A DNA stretch of 32,622 nucleotides, from contig JBJXFU010000047.1 of the NCBI GenBank assembly GCA_046155885.1, forward strand, positions 1 to 32,622, written 5' to 3'. Positions within the stretch are counted from its first letter, which is position 1; every line of letters starts with the position of its first letter. Source of the DNA: JAOADN01 sp046155885 (GTDB lineage Bacteria > Pseudomonadota > Alphaproteobacteria > Rhodobacterales > Rhodobacteraceae). The notes beneath the pieces are model-generated. The model ran no database searches and was not told the DNA's origin. It saw nothing but the letters and a program-made list of their open reading frames with translations. Of this stretch, positions 22,465 through 31,199 are shown piece by piece. The position numbers and the translations under genes are program-made.

Positions 22465-24012
22465 TCACGTCCCCCGTACGGTCACCCGCGTTTCTGCCTT
22501 CAGCGATGCCGCGAGCGACAGGAACCGGGCCCGCGCCACCTCGCCGAACAGTGCTTCCGCCTCGGGGTCCAGCTCAAGCTCCAGAAGCCGGGTATCGGGC
22601 GACCACCTCAGCGCCCCCGCCTTCTCGATCGCCTCGACCGCGAACATCGCCCCGAAGCGCATCGCCTTGCCCAGAACCTCGGCATCGAGAATCTCCTCGG
22701 GCGTCAGCAGCGCGAACAAGGGCGCCAGCCGCGACCCTTCGCGCGAGTTCTTGTAGCGGTGCAGGAGCGAAAGCCCCAGGAACACCCGCTCGGGGTGGCT
22801 GATCCCGCCGAGATTGCCGCGCGTGGCGTTGTCGAAGCAGACTTCGGCCCGGTAGTCGGGGTGCGCGCGCCAGGTGGTGTCGTGCAGAAGACAGGCGGCC
22901 TTGACCAGCCGTGCCCGGGCGGGCGGCTGATCGCGGAATAGCGGCGCCAGAAAGCCGTTAAGCTTCTTGCCGAATCCCGGCATCCGCGCCTGCGCCTTCT
23001 CGGCGAACCGGCAGGCCTCGAGCAAAGGGTCGCGCCGCCGGAGCCTTTGGGGCAGCGCCTCGTACAGCATTCCCTCGCGGATGCCGTAGGAGGAGATGTC
23101 GATTTCGCGCGGCTCGAATACCTGCGCCAGCCGCGACAGGACCTGCGCGGCCAGATGCACCAGCGCCATGCGTTCCTGCCCGATGCCGGTCATCGCGCGC
23201 AGGTCGGCTACGGTGTGGCGGGCGATGAAGGCGGCGGTGGCGCGCACGTCGATGGGGCTCATCCGGTATTCGTGCAGCACCGTCAGCGGGTAGTTCCGGC
23301 GCTCCATGTCGATCCGGGCGATGGCCCGCCACGAGCCGCCGACCAGGTAGATGCGGTCGTGGTGGCGCCCGATTTCGGCCCGCAGGTCTTCTACGATCCC
23401 CCTGATATGGGCGTCGAGCGCCTTCGGCCCTCCGGCCACCTCTTGCAGGCGGAAGGGACCGAGCGGCGAGGTCACGCGACGGCCGATGGCGCCCCCCGAA
23501 ACCTCGGCGAGTTCCATCGAATTGCCGCCGATGTCGCAGACCAGGCCTTCGGCCTCGGGCCAGCCCAGCAGCACGCCCTGTGCCGACAGCCGCGCCTCCT
23601 CCTCGCCGTCGATGACGCGGAGCTTCAGGCCGGTTTCGTGCTCGACCAACGCGCGGAACTCGGGTCCGTCGGCGGCCTCGCGCACCGCCGCAGTGGCGAC
23701 GCAGGTGAGGGGTTCGACCTGCATTCCCCTGGCGAGAAGCGCGAAGCGGCTGAGCGCCGCCAGCGCGCGTTCCTTGCCAAGGGGGTTGAGCAGGCCGGTC
23801 TTCGCCAGACCCTCGCCGAGGCCGGCCATGATCTTTTCGTTGTAGAAGTAGGCGGGGCTTCTGGCGGCGCCGTCGAAGACGACGAGGCGGACGGAGTTCG
23901 AGCCCACGTCGACGACGCCGACCCGGCTCAGGCCCCGCGCCGAGGGACGTTGGAAAAGCGGGCGGCCGAACGGATCGGCGGCATCGGGGGACTTTCGGGG
24001 TATGGCGTCCAT
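22465..24012 (-). CDS. ppx: Exopolyphosphatase (Ppx/GppA family)
   Basis: Releases phosphate from polyphosphate ends, or hydrolyses pppGpp, in the cytoplasm. The start at 24012 (MDAIPRK) has GAGGGA upstream. The 515-residue protein shows the ASKHA phosphate-binding motifs: VGVVDVGSNSVRLVVFD (31-47) and VCDIGGNSMELAEVSGG near 170-185, then GTGQ-like and HD-type C-terminal helices (CLLHDTTW). Length fits the longer bacterial Ppx type with a C-terminal domain. It follows ppk1 by 99 bp on the same strand, the common ppk-ppx pairing. Confidence 0.9.
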   Translation of the reverse strand: MDAIPRKSPDAADPFGRPLFQRPSARGLSRVGVVDVGSNSVRLVVFDGAARSPAYFYNEKIMAGLGEGLAKTGLLNPLGKERALAALSRFALLARGMQVEPLTCVATAAVREAADGPEFRALVEHETGLKLRVIDGEEEARLSAQGVLLGWPEAEGLVCDIGGNSMELAEVSGGAIGRRVTSPLGPFRLQEVAGGPKALDAHIRGIVEDLRAEIGRHHDRIYLVGGSWRAIARIDMERRNYPLTVLHEYRMSPIDVRATAAFIARHTVADLRAMTGIGQERMALVHLAAQVLSRLAQVFEPREIDISSYGIREGMLYEALPQRLRRRDPLLEACRFAEKAQARMPGFGKKLNGFLAPLFRDQPPARARLVKAACLLHDTTWRAHPDYRAEVCFDNATRGNLGGISHPERVFLGLSLLHRYKNSREGSRLAPLFALLTPEEILDAEVLGKAMRFGAMFAVEAIEKAGALRWSPDTRLLELELDPEAEALFGEVARARFLSLAASLKAETRVTVRGT

Positions 24013-24111
24013 CGGTCCGTCCCTCGCTGGCCGGATGAGAGATAGCAAGGCGGGGGGCCGCGTCAACCGGCGCCTGCCGGATCGGCGGTATGGCGTCCGG
24101 CCCGCCGCCCC

Positions 24112-26313
24112 TCAGTCCGGCGACCGGGCGAGCCGCGGCACCCCGGCGGCGCCGGCCGAGCCGCGGCCCGAGAGCGAAGGGTTTTCCATGAAGAAGCGGT
24201 GGCAGAAGAACAGGTCCGACCCTTCCGGCAGGTCGCGCAGATAGCGCCCGTCCGGGCGCAGAACCCAGCTTTGGCCTTCGTCGGCAAGGTTCGCGGCCAT
24301 GATCTGGCTGACGATCTGTTCCTTCACCGTGCCGTTCATGCATTCCACCAGCGTCTCGACCCGTCGGGTGAGGTTGCGGTCCATCCAGTCGGCCGACGAG
24401 ATGAACACCCGTGCCTTCTTCGAGGGCAGCCCGTGGCCGTTGCCGAAGCAGGCGATGCGGCTGTGTTCCAGGAAGCGCCCGACGATCGACTTGACCCGGA
24501 TGTTCTCGCTGAGGCCCCGGATTCCCGGCCTCAGCCCGCAGATGCCGCGGATCACCATGTCGATCCGGACCCCGGCCTGGCTTGCCGCGTAAAGGGCGTC
24601 GATGACGTCGGGTTCGATGATCGAGTTGAGTTTCAGCCAGACTGCCGCCGGCCGCCCGGCGCGCGCATGCCCGGCCTCGCCAGCGATCAGGTCCAGAAGC
24701 CGTGACTTCAAATTGATGGGCGAGATCGCGAGGTTTTCAAGCCCCTCGGGCTGCACGTAGCCGGAGAGGTAGTTGAAGACCTTGGTCGCGTCCCGCCCGA
24801 GCGCGGGGTCGCAGGTGAAAAGGCTGAGGTCGGTGTAGATGCGCGCGGTGATCGGATGGTAGTTGCCAGTGCCGTAGTGGGTGTAGGTGACGAGGTTCTC
24901 GCCTTCGCGGCGCACGACAGTCGAGATCTTGGCATGCGTCTTGTACTGGGTGAAGCCGTAGACGACGGTGGCCCCCGCCCGCTCCAGCCGCCTCGACTGG
25001 CGGATGTTGGCGGCCTCGTCGAAGCGGGCCTTCAGTTCGACCAGTGCAGTGACCGATTTGCCCGCTTCGGCCGCTTCGCAGAGCGCGGTGACGATCGGGC
25101 TGTCCCAGCTTGTCCGGTAAAGCGTCTGCTTGATCGCCAGCACGTTCGGATCGGTCGCCGCCTGCTGCAGGTAGCGGATGACCATGTCGAAGGTTTCGTA
25201 AGGGTGGTGCAGCAGGAGGTCCTTCTGCCTGATCGCGGCGAAAATGTCTCCGTCGTGGTCCTGCACGCGCTCGGGCGTGCGCGGCATGAAGGGAGGCCAG
25301 AGCAGGTCGCGGCGGCTGTCGAGAACCAGTTCCTTCAGATCGGCCATGCCGAGAAGGCCCTTCACCTCGACCACTTCCTCGGCCGTGACGTGAAGTTCCT
25401 CCATGATCAGCGCGCGCAGAGCCTCGGGCGCGCCCGCGCTCATCTTCATGCGGATCACCTCGCCGCGCCGCCGTCGTTTCAGCGCCGTTTCGAATTCGCG
25501 CACCAGGTCTTCGGCCTCGTCCTCGACTTCCAGGTCGCTGTCGCGAAGCACGCGGAACACGCAGTGCCCGGTGTCGCGGTAGCCGGGGAAGAGCGAGTTC
25601 AGGTGCAAAAGCAGCATCTCTTCCAGCGCCAGGAACCGCGTCGCGCCCGGCAACGCGATGAAGCGCTTGACCTGCTGGGGGATCGGCAGGATCGCCTGCA
25701 TCGTCCGGCCGTCCCTGTCGCGTTCGAGCTGCAAAGCCAGGCAGAAACCTTCGTTCGGGATGAAGGGGAATGGGTGCGCAGGGTCGATGGCGAGCGGCGA
25801 GAGGATCGGGAAGACCTTGTTGAGGAAATGGTCATCGAGGAACTTCTCGTCTTTGCGGGTCAGTTTCGAGCGGGTCAGAAGCTCGATTCCCGCCTCTTCC
25901 ATCTCGCGCTTCAGGCGCACCCAGACGCCCTGCTGAAACCTGATCAGCCGCCGCGCGTCGGCGTTGATCAGGCGAAGCTGTTCGGCCGGTGTCAGCCCGT
26001 CGGCGGCGGGCATGGTATTGCCCGCCCGGGCGAGTTCGCGCAGGCCCGCCACGCGGACAGTGTAGAATTCGTCGAGGTTGTTGGCGCTGATCGACAGGAA
26101 ACGCACCCGTTCCAGCAGTGGCACGCGGGGGTTCTTGGCCTCGTCCAGCACACGCCAGTTGAAGGCCAGCCAGGAAAGCTCGCGGTTGAAGAACCGCTTT
26201 GGCCCGGCGTAGCGCTCCGGTGAAAGCTCGACCGGCGCGGGCAGGGGCGCGCGCAGGAAATTCGCCATCAGGCTGCCGTCGCTTCCCGTCGGCGTTGCCG
26301 CGTCATCCCTCAT
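24112..26313 (-). CDS. ppk: Polyphosphate kinase 1
   Basis: Makes polyphosphate from ATP. The start at 26313 (MRDDAATPTGSDGS) gives 733 residues, the usual PPK1 length; the open frame beyond it is a shadow of the hdaA gene. Motifs: FFNRELSWLAFNWRVL (41-56), SISANNLDEFYTVRVAGL, HHPYETFD (369-376), the autophosphorylated histidine H460 in KTHAK, GTGNYHPITARIYTDLSLFT, and the second essential histidine H617 in LEHSRIACF followed by VFISSADWMDRNL. All catalytic elements of PPK1 are present. It starts 32 bp after hdaA. Confidence 0.95.
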   Translation of the reverse strand: MRDDAATPTGSDGSLMANFLRAPLPAPVELSPERYAGPKRFFNRELSWLAFNWRVLDEAKNPRVPLLERVRFLSISANNLDEFYTVRVAGLRELARAGNTMPAADGLTPAEQLRLINADARRLIRFQQGVWVRLKREMEEAGIELLTRSKLTRKDEKFLDDHFLNKVFPILSPLAIDPAHPFPFIPNEGFCLALQLERDRDGRTMQAILPIPQQVKRFIALPGATRFLALEEMLLLHLNSLFPGYRDTGHCVFRVLRDSDLEVEDEAEDLVREFETALKRRRRGEVIRMKMSAGAPEALRALIMEELHVTAEEVVEVKGLLGMADLKELVLDSRRDLLWPPFMPRTPERVQDHDGDIFAAIRQKDLLLHHPYETFDMVIRYLQQAATDPNVLAIKQTLYRTSWDSPIVTALCEAAEAGKSVTALVELKARFDEAANIRQSRRLERAGATVVYGFTQYKTHAKISTVVRREGENLVTYTHYGTGNYHPITARIYTDLSLFTCDPALGRDATKVFNYLSGYVQPEGLENLAISPINLKSRLLDLIAGEAGHARAGRPAAVWLKLNSIIEPDVIDALYAASQAGVRIDMVIRGICGLRPGIRGLSENIRVKSIVGRFLEHSRIACFGNGHGLPSKKARVFISSADWMDRNLTRRVETLVECMNGTVKEQIVSQIMAANLADEGQSWVLRPDGRYLRDLPEGSDLFFCHRFFMENPSLSGRGSAGAAGVPRLARSPD

Positions 26314-26344
26314 GGTGGCGTTGTGGTCCCTGACTTTGACACGA

Positions 26345-27061
26345 TCATGACCCCTCGGCCCCGCCTCTGTCCAGCGGATCGGGCGGCTGGCCCATGACCT
26401 CGGCGGCGAGCGTCCGGGTGACTTTGCTCCCCCGGGCCAGAGCCCGCGCGTCGAGACGTGCGACGATGTCGCGGGCGGCGGCGAAGGAGCGGTCGATGCG
26501 TGCCACCAGATAGGCGATGACGTTCGGGGCCACCGACACCTGGCGGTCGGCGAAGAGCTTGACCAGGACCGCGCGCAGAAGCGCGTCGTCGGGCGGCAGA
26601 AGCGCGGCCCGGGCCGTCGCATCCATCCGGCTGAGAAGGTCGGGTGTGGCGAGGCCCCAGACGCCCGGTGGGGCGGAGGCGGTCAGGAGAAGGTACCCAC
26701 CGGAGGCCAGCACATGATTGTGCAGGTGAAACAGCGCCGCCTCGGCCCGCGCATCCCCCGCGACCAGCCCGGCATCCTCGACGACGACGGCGCCCGGGCG
26801 TCCGCGCGGGGGGCTTTCCGGCAGGTCGCCGGCGGAGAAGACCGCCGCCCCCCGCTCGGCCGCCCAGATTCCGGCGAGATGCGTCTTGCCCGATCCCTCG
26901 GGCCCGGTCAGCAGGAGCTTGCCGGCGGGCCAGCGGCCGGGTTCGGCCAGCATCCGCACGGCCAGCGCGTTCGCACCGGACACGAAGAAGTCCGCGCGCC
27001 CCAGCGCCGGTGGCGCGGTGAGGTCGAAGACCAGCTGCGCCGACAGCTTTCGCGCGGTCAC
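26345..27061 (-). CDS. hdaA: DnaA-related regulatory inactivator (HdaA-type AAA protein)
   Basis: A 238-residue AAA+ protein related to DnaA domain III. Hda proteins bind the replication clamp and promote ATP hydrolysis by DnaA, limiting re-initiation. Features: AQLVFDL (8-14), a likely clamp-binding motif; Walker A GPEGSGKTH (53-61) with K59; Walker B-like AVVVEDAG; sensor region LLLTASAPP; and RMDATARAALLPPDDALLRAVLVKLFADRQV with the C-terminal lid. There is no DNA-binding domain IV, which separates it from DnaA. The start is GTG and overlaps the perM stop as GTGA, so translation should be coupled. The alternative is another DnaA-like ATPase without a clamp role. Confidence 0.85.
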   Translation of the reverse strand: MTARKLSAQLVFDLTAPPALGRADFFVSGANALAVRMLAEPGRWPAGKLLLTGPEGSGKTHLAGIWAAERGAAVFSAGDLPESPPRGRPGAVVVEDAGLVAGDARAEAALFHLHNHVLASGGYLLLTASAPPGVWGLATPDLLSRMDATARAALLPPDDALLRAVLVKLFADRQVSVAPNVIAYLVARIDRSFAAARDIVARLDARALARGSKVTRTLAAEVMGQPPDPLDRGGAEGS

Positions 27062-28125
27062 TGGCCATCCTGTCCGCCGAGGCCCCGGTAGAGCAGGCTT
27101 TCGCGGTATTTCATGGCCCCGAACCGCGCCAGGACCCCGATGGCCGCCGCGACGGGCACCGCCACCAGCGCGCCGACGAAGCCGAAGAGCGACGCGAAGA
27201 CCGACAGCGCCAGCAACAGCCAGACCGGATGCAGCCCGATCGACTTGCCGACCAGGCGCGGCGTGATGATGTTGCCTTCCAGGAACTGGCCCACCGCGAA
27301 GATTCCCGCGACGATGCCGATCTGCACCCAGTCGCCCCAGAACTGGAAAAGCGCCAGCCCGATAGCCAGCGCCCCCCCGACCAGGGCGCCGACGTAAGGG
27401 ATGAAGGTGATGAGCCCGGCGATGGCGCCGACCACCAGCCCGAACTGCAGCCCGGCGAGGACGAGGGCAACGGCGTAGAATGTGCCGAGGATCATGCAGA
27501 CGGAGATCTGCCCGCGCACGAAGCCCGCCAGCACCCGGTCGATGTCGCGGCCGATGGCGCGGATCGTCGGCGCATGGTCGCGCGGAAGAAGCGCGTCGAT
27601 TTCGGCCACCATGTGGTCCCAGTCGAGCAGCAGGTAGAAGGCGACGACCGGCACCACGACGACGAAGACGATGGCGGAGAGGATAGAGAGCGCCGAACTC
27701 AGGATGCCGGAGGCCAGAGCAATGCCCTGCGACTGGATGGTGCGGGCGATCGCGTTCAGGCTGTCCCGGACGACGCTTTCATTGTCCATCAGGTCGGGGA
27801 AGCGTTTCGCCAGGAATTCCTGAAGCTGTGTCACGATCGCGGGCACGGCGTTGATCAGGTCGATGAGCTGGCGGACGAGCGTCGGGACGACGGCCAGAGC
27901 GAGGACGACGAACACTAGGACAGCGATCACCGAGATCGCCGCAGTCGCCGCGGTGCGCGAGAGCCCGGCGCGCTGCAGCCTGTCGGCGACGGGATCGAGG
28001 AAATAGGCGAGCGCGCCGCCTAGGAGGAACGGCAGCATCACCGAACCCAGCCCCCAGAGCGCCAGCAGGAACACCGCTGCCGCGATGCCCCAGTAGGTCG
28101 CCTGATGTCGGACCGGAAGCGCCAT
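27058..28125 (-). CDS. AI-2E/PerM family permease
   Basis: A 355-residue integral membrane protein. The start MALPVRHQATYWG is supported by GGAG 8 nt upstream; the 9 residues before it in the open frame are omitted. The hydrophobic pattern (FLLALWGLGSVMLPFLLGGALAYFLDPVADRL at the N-terminus, central hydrophilic helix region with DNESVVRDSLNAIARTIQ, then LITFIPYVGALVGGALAIGLALFQF and FLEGNIITPRLVGKSIGLHPVW) is typical of the AI-2E transporter family. Members export small molecules or act in Na+/H+ exchange; the substrate here is unknown. In many alphaproteobacteria it precedes hdaA, as here. Confidence 0.9.
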   Translation of the reverse strand: MALPVRHQATYWGIAAAVFLLALWGLGSVMLPFLLGGALAYFLDPVADRLQRAGLSRTAATAAISVIAVLVFVVLALAVVPTLVRQLIDLINAVPAIVTQLQEFLAKRFPDLMDNESVVRDSLNAIARTIQSQGIALASGILSSALSILSAIVFVVVVPVVAFYLLLDWDHMVAEIDALLPRDHAPTIRAIGRDIDRVLAGFVRGQISVCMILGTFYAVALVLAGLQFGLVVGAIAGLITFIPYVGALVGGALAIGLALFQFWGDWVQIGIVAGIFAVGQFLEGNIITPRLVGKSIGLHPVWLLLALSVFASLFGFVGALVAVPVAAAIGVLARFGAMKYRESLLYRGLGGQDGQ

Positions 28126-28210
28126 GTCACTCCGTCGGATGGTGCGGAACAATTGGTGGCAGAGCCAGGGACGCGTGGCAAGGGCGGGAGGGCGCCGCGG
28201 AATTCCGCTG

Positions 28211-28224
28211 TAAGCGCCTGCTTA
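28211..28224. promoter_or_regulatory. Inverted repeat in perM/PepSY divergent region
   Basis: TAAGC-GCCT-GCTTA is a 14-bp inverted repeat in the 238-bp region between two divergent transcription units. It could be an operator for the nearby LuxR-type regulator, but that is only inferred from position. Confidence 0.3.
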
Positions 28225-28363
28225 TCCCGCCGTTCCCCACCGATCGTCCTATCGACGCTGCGCCGCGGCATGCCCAGATCGCCGACCATCGGGGCACGCA
28301 GCCCTGCGGATGCCGGTGGCACAGACCCACGGCACCAAACCCGAACCGAAAGGAACTACGACA

Positions 28364-28627
28364 ATGCTCCGCGTATCCCTGATCTCCCTCGGCCTCGCCC
28401 TCTCGCCGCTCGCGGCACTCGCGACGCCCGCCGTCGGCAGCCTGGTCGGAACCAACCCCGACACCGCGACCGCGGCGCTGGAAAAGGCCGGCTGCAAGCT
28501 CGACGCTTTCGAGGCCGAGGACAGCAAGATCGAAGCCAAGTGCACCGATGTCGCGACCAACAAGGCGATGGAAATCTACATCGATCCGGCGACCGGCAAG
28601 GTTGCCAACGTCAAGTCGGCGGATTGA
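28364..28627 (+). CDS. Exported PepSY-domain protein
   Basis: An 87-residue protein; start at 28364 with AAGGA upstream. MLRVSLISLGLALSPLAALA is a Sec signal peptide. The mature part (NPDTATAALEKAGCKLDAFEAEDSKIEAKCTDVATNKAMEIYIDPATGKVANVK) has the PepSY pattern ending in EIYIDPATGKV. Two cysteines, C44 and C60, may form a disulphide. PepSY domains often sit beside membrane cytochromes or sensors. It is the first gene of a unit with the cytochrome b gene (start one base after this stop) and the LuxR-type gene. Confidence 0.85.
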   Translation: MLRVSLISLGLALSPLAALATPAVGSLVGTNPDTATAALEKAGCKLDAFEAEDSKIEAKCTDVATNKAMEIYIDPATGKVANVKSAD

Positions 28628-28628
28628 C

Positions 28629-29306
28629 ATGACCCACCGCTCCTCAGCCCCCGGTCCCGTCTCGCCTGACCTCTGGGACCCGCTCGTCCGGATGACCCAC
28701 TGGGGCATCGCGCTTGCGGTAATCCTCAACGCGTTACTGACCAGGCCGGGCGGGTCGGTTCATGTCTGGGTCGGCTGGGGAGCGATGGGGCTGCTGCTCC
28801 TGCGCCTCCTCTGGGGCCTCGTCGGCACTGCCGAGGCGCGTTTCTCGGCCTTCCCGCCGAACCCGATCGCGGCGCTGCGGCATCTCGCGCAGCTTGTGTC
28901 GGGACGTCCCGAGGGTTACCTCTCGCACAACCCGGCCGGCGCGATGATGGCCTACGCGCTCTGGGCGATGCTCACGGTGGTGATCGTGACGGGACTTCTC
29001 ATGGCCCGCTCGACCCCTTGGGACATTGCCGCGCAGGAAGCCGCCGTCGCGAAGGGCGACTGGTCGGCGATGGTGAAGACGGAAGGCGGCGATGAAACCA
29101 CGGGCGGCAACGAAGGCGACGGCGAAGGTGTCGGAAGCGGCCTCTTCGGCCGCGACGTCCTCGGCACGGTCCACGGCACGGCGGCCAACTTGATGCTGGT
29201 GCTCGCCGCCTTACATGTCGCCGGCGTCGTCGTCGAAGGCCGCGCCATGCGCCGCAACCTCGTCCGCCCGATGCTCCTCCGCGCCCGGGCCGACCGGTCC
29301 AGATGA
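28629..29306 (+). CDS. Cytochrome b561-like membrane protein
   Basis: A 225-residue protein with about four transmembrane helices. Haem-ligand candidates are H24 (RMTHWGIAL), H45 (GGSVHVWVGW) and the histidine pair in GTVHGTAANLMLVLAALHVAG, the usual pattern of the dihaem b561/Ni-Fe-hydrogenase b-type family. A hydrophilic, Gly-Asp-rich loop (TEGGDETTGGNEGDGEGVG) lies before the last helix. It should pass electrons in the inner membrane to or from a partner not encoded by an obvious neighbour. It overlaps the LuxR-type gene by four bases (ATGA). Confidence 0.88.
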   Translation: MTHRSSAPGPVSPDLWDPLVRMTHWGIALAVILNALLTRPGGSVHVWVGWGAMGLLLLRLLWGLVGTAEARFSAFPPNPIAALRHLAQLVSGRPEGYLSHNPAGAMMAYALWAMLTVVIVTGLLMARSTPWDIAAQEAAVAKGDWSAMVKTEGGDETTGGNEGDGEGVGSGLFGRDVLGTVHGTAANLMLVLAALHVAGVVVEGRAMRRNLVRPMLLRARADRSR

Positions 29307-29809
29307 CGGCGCGAAAACCGCTTGCGAAAGGGCGGCGGCGATATCCCGCCGCCCTTGCTCTGTTCATCGTGATCGAAAGCCTCGCCGCCGGGTTCTTTCT
29401 TGGCGAGGCGCTTTCCGAGATGCTCGCCGAGGTCGGCACGCGGCACGGCACGAACGAGGGCCTGGTCGCGGTCGCGCTCCTCCTCGGGGTCGCGTTCGGT
29501 GCGATCGAGCTGCGCCGCACGCTGAAACGGATGCGGGCGCAGGAAACCCAGCTGATGGCCGCCAAGGGCGCGCTGGCCGACGTGATCTCAGCCCAGTTCG
29601 CCGCCTGGGGACTGACGCCCGCCGAACGCGACGTGGCGATGTTCGCGCTGAAGGGCCTCGATGTGGCCGACATCGCCGAGGCGCGCACAGCCGCCCAGGG
29701 CACCGTCCGCGCCCAACTCACGAACATCTACGCTAAGGCCGGAGTCTCCGGCCGCGCCCAGTTCGCCGCGCTTTTCGTGGAGGACCTGCTGAGCGAAGGG
29801 GTCGGGTAA
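29303..29809 (+). CDS. Membrane-anchored LuxR-type transcriptional regulator
   Basis: A 168-residue protein with two N-terminal transmembrane helices (about 14-34 and 52-69) and a C-terminal LuxR/FixJ-type DNA-binding domain (about 100-163: LTPAERDVAMFALKGLDVADIAEARTAAQGTVRAQLTNIYAKAGVSGRAQF). A short helical, probably coiled, linker (RTLKRMRAQETQLMAAKGALADVI) joins them. There is no receiver or ligand domain. It is translationally coupled to the cytochrome gene (ATGA) and likely senses the state of the membrane or of that cytochrome; this is inference from architecture. Confidence 0.82.
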   Translation: MTARKPLAKGRRRYPAALALFIVIESLAAGFFLGEALSEMLAEVGTRHGTNEGLVAVALLLGVAFGAIELRRTLKRMRAQETQLMAAKGALADVISAQFAAWGLTPAERDVAMFALKGLDVADIAEARTAAQGTVRAQLTNIYAKAGVSGRAQFAALFVEDLLSEGVG

Positions 29810-29822
29810 CGCTCGCGAGCGT
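29809..29822. terminator. Perfect palindrome at the end of the LuxR-type gene
   Basis: ACGCTCGCGAGCGT overlaps the last base of the TAA stop codon. A self-complementary 14-bp sequence at this position may fold into a small terminator hairpin or bind a dimeric protein; no T-run follows. Confidence 0.35.
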
Positions 29823-29899
29823 GTGACCGGGCAGGGGGCTGGCAGAGTACCGCCGCAGGCCCCATTATCCGGCAGCACCCTCTTCGGAAAGGCGCCGCC

Positions 29900-30292
29900 A
29901 TGTTCCGCTCGCTTCCCGTCGTCCTAGTGTTTGTCCTGCTCGCCGTCCCGGCTTCCGCCTGGACCGCGCGAAACGGACTTGAGGTTCAGCCGACCGGCCG
30001 GGCGGGAGAGGTGGTGGTCGAGTATGACGGCCGGCTGGACCAGACCGACTTCTGGTGCGCGGCGGGCGACTACGTGATCCGCGTCATGGGGCTTGCGTCC
30101 TCGACGCGGCTTTACCGCTCGGCCACGCCCCGGCAGCGCGGTCATGGCTACATGTTCACCATCAACCGGGAAGACGGGACGCCCAAGTCGGGCATCACCT
30201 CGATCGGTAAGAATCGCGACGACACGAGCATCAGCGCCGGCCACGCCCAGACGGCGTTCTTCCGGCCGCTGCTCTACGACCAGCGGTTCTGA
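29900..30292 (+). CDS. Exported hypothetical protein
   Basis: A 130-residue protein with signal peptide MFRSLPVVLVFVLLAVPASAWT. The mature part (VEYDGRLDQTDFWCAAGDYVIRVMGLASSTRLYRSATPRQRGHGYMFTINREDG) has one cysteine and a beta-rich look; no motif was recognised. It has natural composition and its own spacing of 90 bp from the LuxR-type gene. Probably periplasmic; function unknown. Confidence 0.65.
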   Translation: MFRSLPVVLVFVLLAVPASAWTARNGLEVQPTGRAGEVVVEYDGRLDQTDFWCAAGDYVIRVMGLASSTRLYRSATPRQRGHGYMFTINREDGTPKSGITSIGKNRDDTSISAGHAQTAFFRPLLYDQRF

Positions 30293-30388
30293 CCGCCCCT
30301 GTCCGTTCCTGCCCGGGAAACAGGCGCGCGCTCGGGCCGTGACCGGAGCCGGTGCGGGGACAGGCGCCGCCGCTTCGGCGGTCGGCGC

Positions 30389-30418
30389 TTGCCGGGCGCG
30401 GTCGCGGACCCCTATCCT
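30389..30418 (+). promoter_or_regulatory. Candidate promoter for leaderless DUF616 transcript
   Basis: TTGCCG (30389-30394) and TATCCT (30413-30418) are spaced by 18 bp. The ATG at 30427 is eight bases past the -10 box, where transcription should start, and no ribosome-binding site is present, so the mRNA may be leaderless. Confidence 0.4.
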
Positions 30419-30426
30419 TGGCGCCC

Positions 30427-31176
30427 ATGTCGATCGTCCTTTACTCGGCCCTCTTCGGCGACTGCGAGCCCATGAACCCCGAGGTCTTCGGCGGGTTCCG
30501 GGGTGACCGGGCGGTCATCGTCTCGGACCGGCCGCGTCCAGTGCCCGAGGGCGTCGAGCTTATGCTCGACCCGTCCGGCGGGCTCGACCCCGCCCGCGCC
30601 TCGCGCCGGGCGAAGCTGATGCCGCACCGGTACTTCCCGGAGGCCGAGTGGTCGATCTGGCTGGACAACAAGTCGCGCCTGCTGGTCCCACCCGAAACCA
30701 TCGTCGCGGCGCTGCGGGCCGAGGCCGATGCGGGCTTCTACGCCTTCCCGCATTTCCGCCGCGATTGCGTCTATCAGGAAGGCCAGACGGTCCGCGAGAA
30801 CGGGCTGGACGATCACCGGATCATCCTGGAGCGGATGCGGACCTACCGGGCCGAGGGGATGCCCGAGCGGTTCGGGCTGATCGAGGGGCATTTCATCGTG
30901 CGCCGCCATATGGCCGCCGATGTCGTGGCCTTCGGTGAAGAGTGGTTCGACCACGTCCGCCGCTACAGCCGCCGTGATCAGATCTCGTTTCCGTACCTCG
31001 CCTGGAAACGCGGCTTCAACTATCGGCCGATCACCTCTCTTGCGTGGAAAGAGACGGTCCGGTTCACCGTCTTCGACCGCAAGACGCGCGAACCCGAATT
31101 CCCGCGCCACAACCTGCTTTACCAGCGGCTGCGGCGGGTCTGGCATGGTATCCGGGGACGCCGGCGCGCGCCCTGA
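30427..31176 (+). CDS. DUF616 glycosyltransferase-like protein
   Basis: A 249-residue soluble protein. MSIVLYSALFGDCEPMNPEVF followed by RASRRAKLMPHRYFPEAEWSIWLDNKSRLL matches the DUF616 (TOD1/MUCI70-type) pattern, where IWLDNK replaces the DxD-like metal site of nucleotide-sugar transferases. Later parts: FAFPH-type region YAFPHFRRDCVYQE, GLIEGHFIVRRH and QISFPYLAWKRGFNY. It may add a sugar to a surface polymer, but the acceptor is unknown. The start was taken at the first family residue; upstream residues in the open frame are a shadow. Confidence 0.75.
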   Translation: MSIVLYSALFGDCEPMNPEVFGGFRGDRAVIVSDRPRPVPEGVELMLDPSGGLDPARASRRAKLMPHRYFPEAEWSIWLDNKSRLLVPPETIVAALRAEADAGFYAFPHFRRDCVYQEGQTVRENGLDDHRIILERMRTYRAEGMPERFGLIEGHFIVRRHMAADVVAFGEEWFDHVRRYSRRDQISFPYLAWKRGFNYRPITSLAWKETVRFTVFDRKTREPEFPRHNLLYQRLRRVWHGIRGRRRAP

Positions 31177-31199
31177 CTCTGCCCGCGTCGCCACAATGC

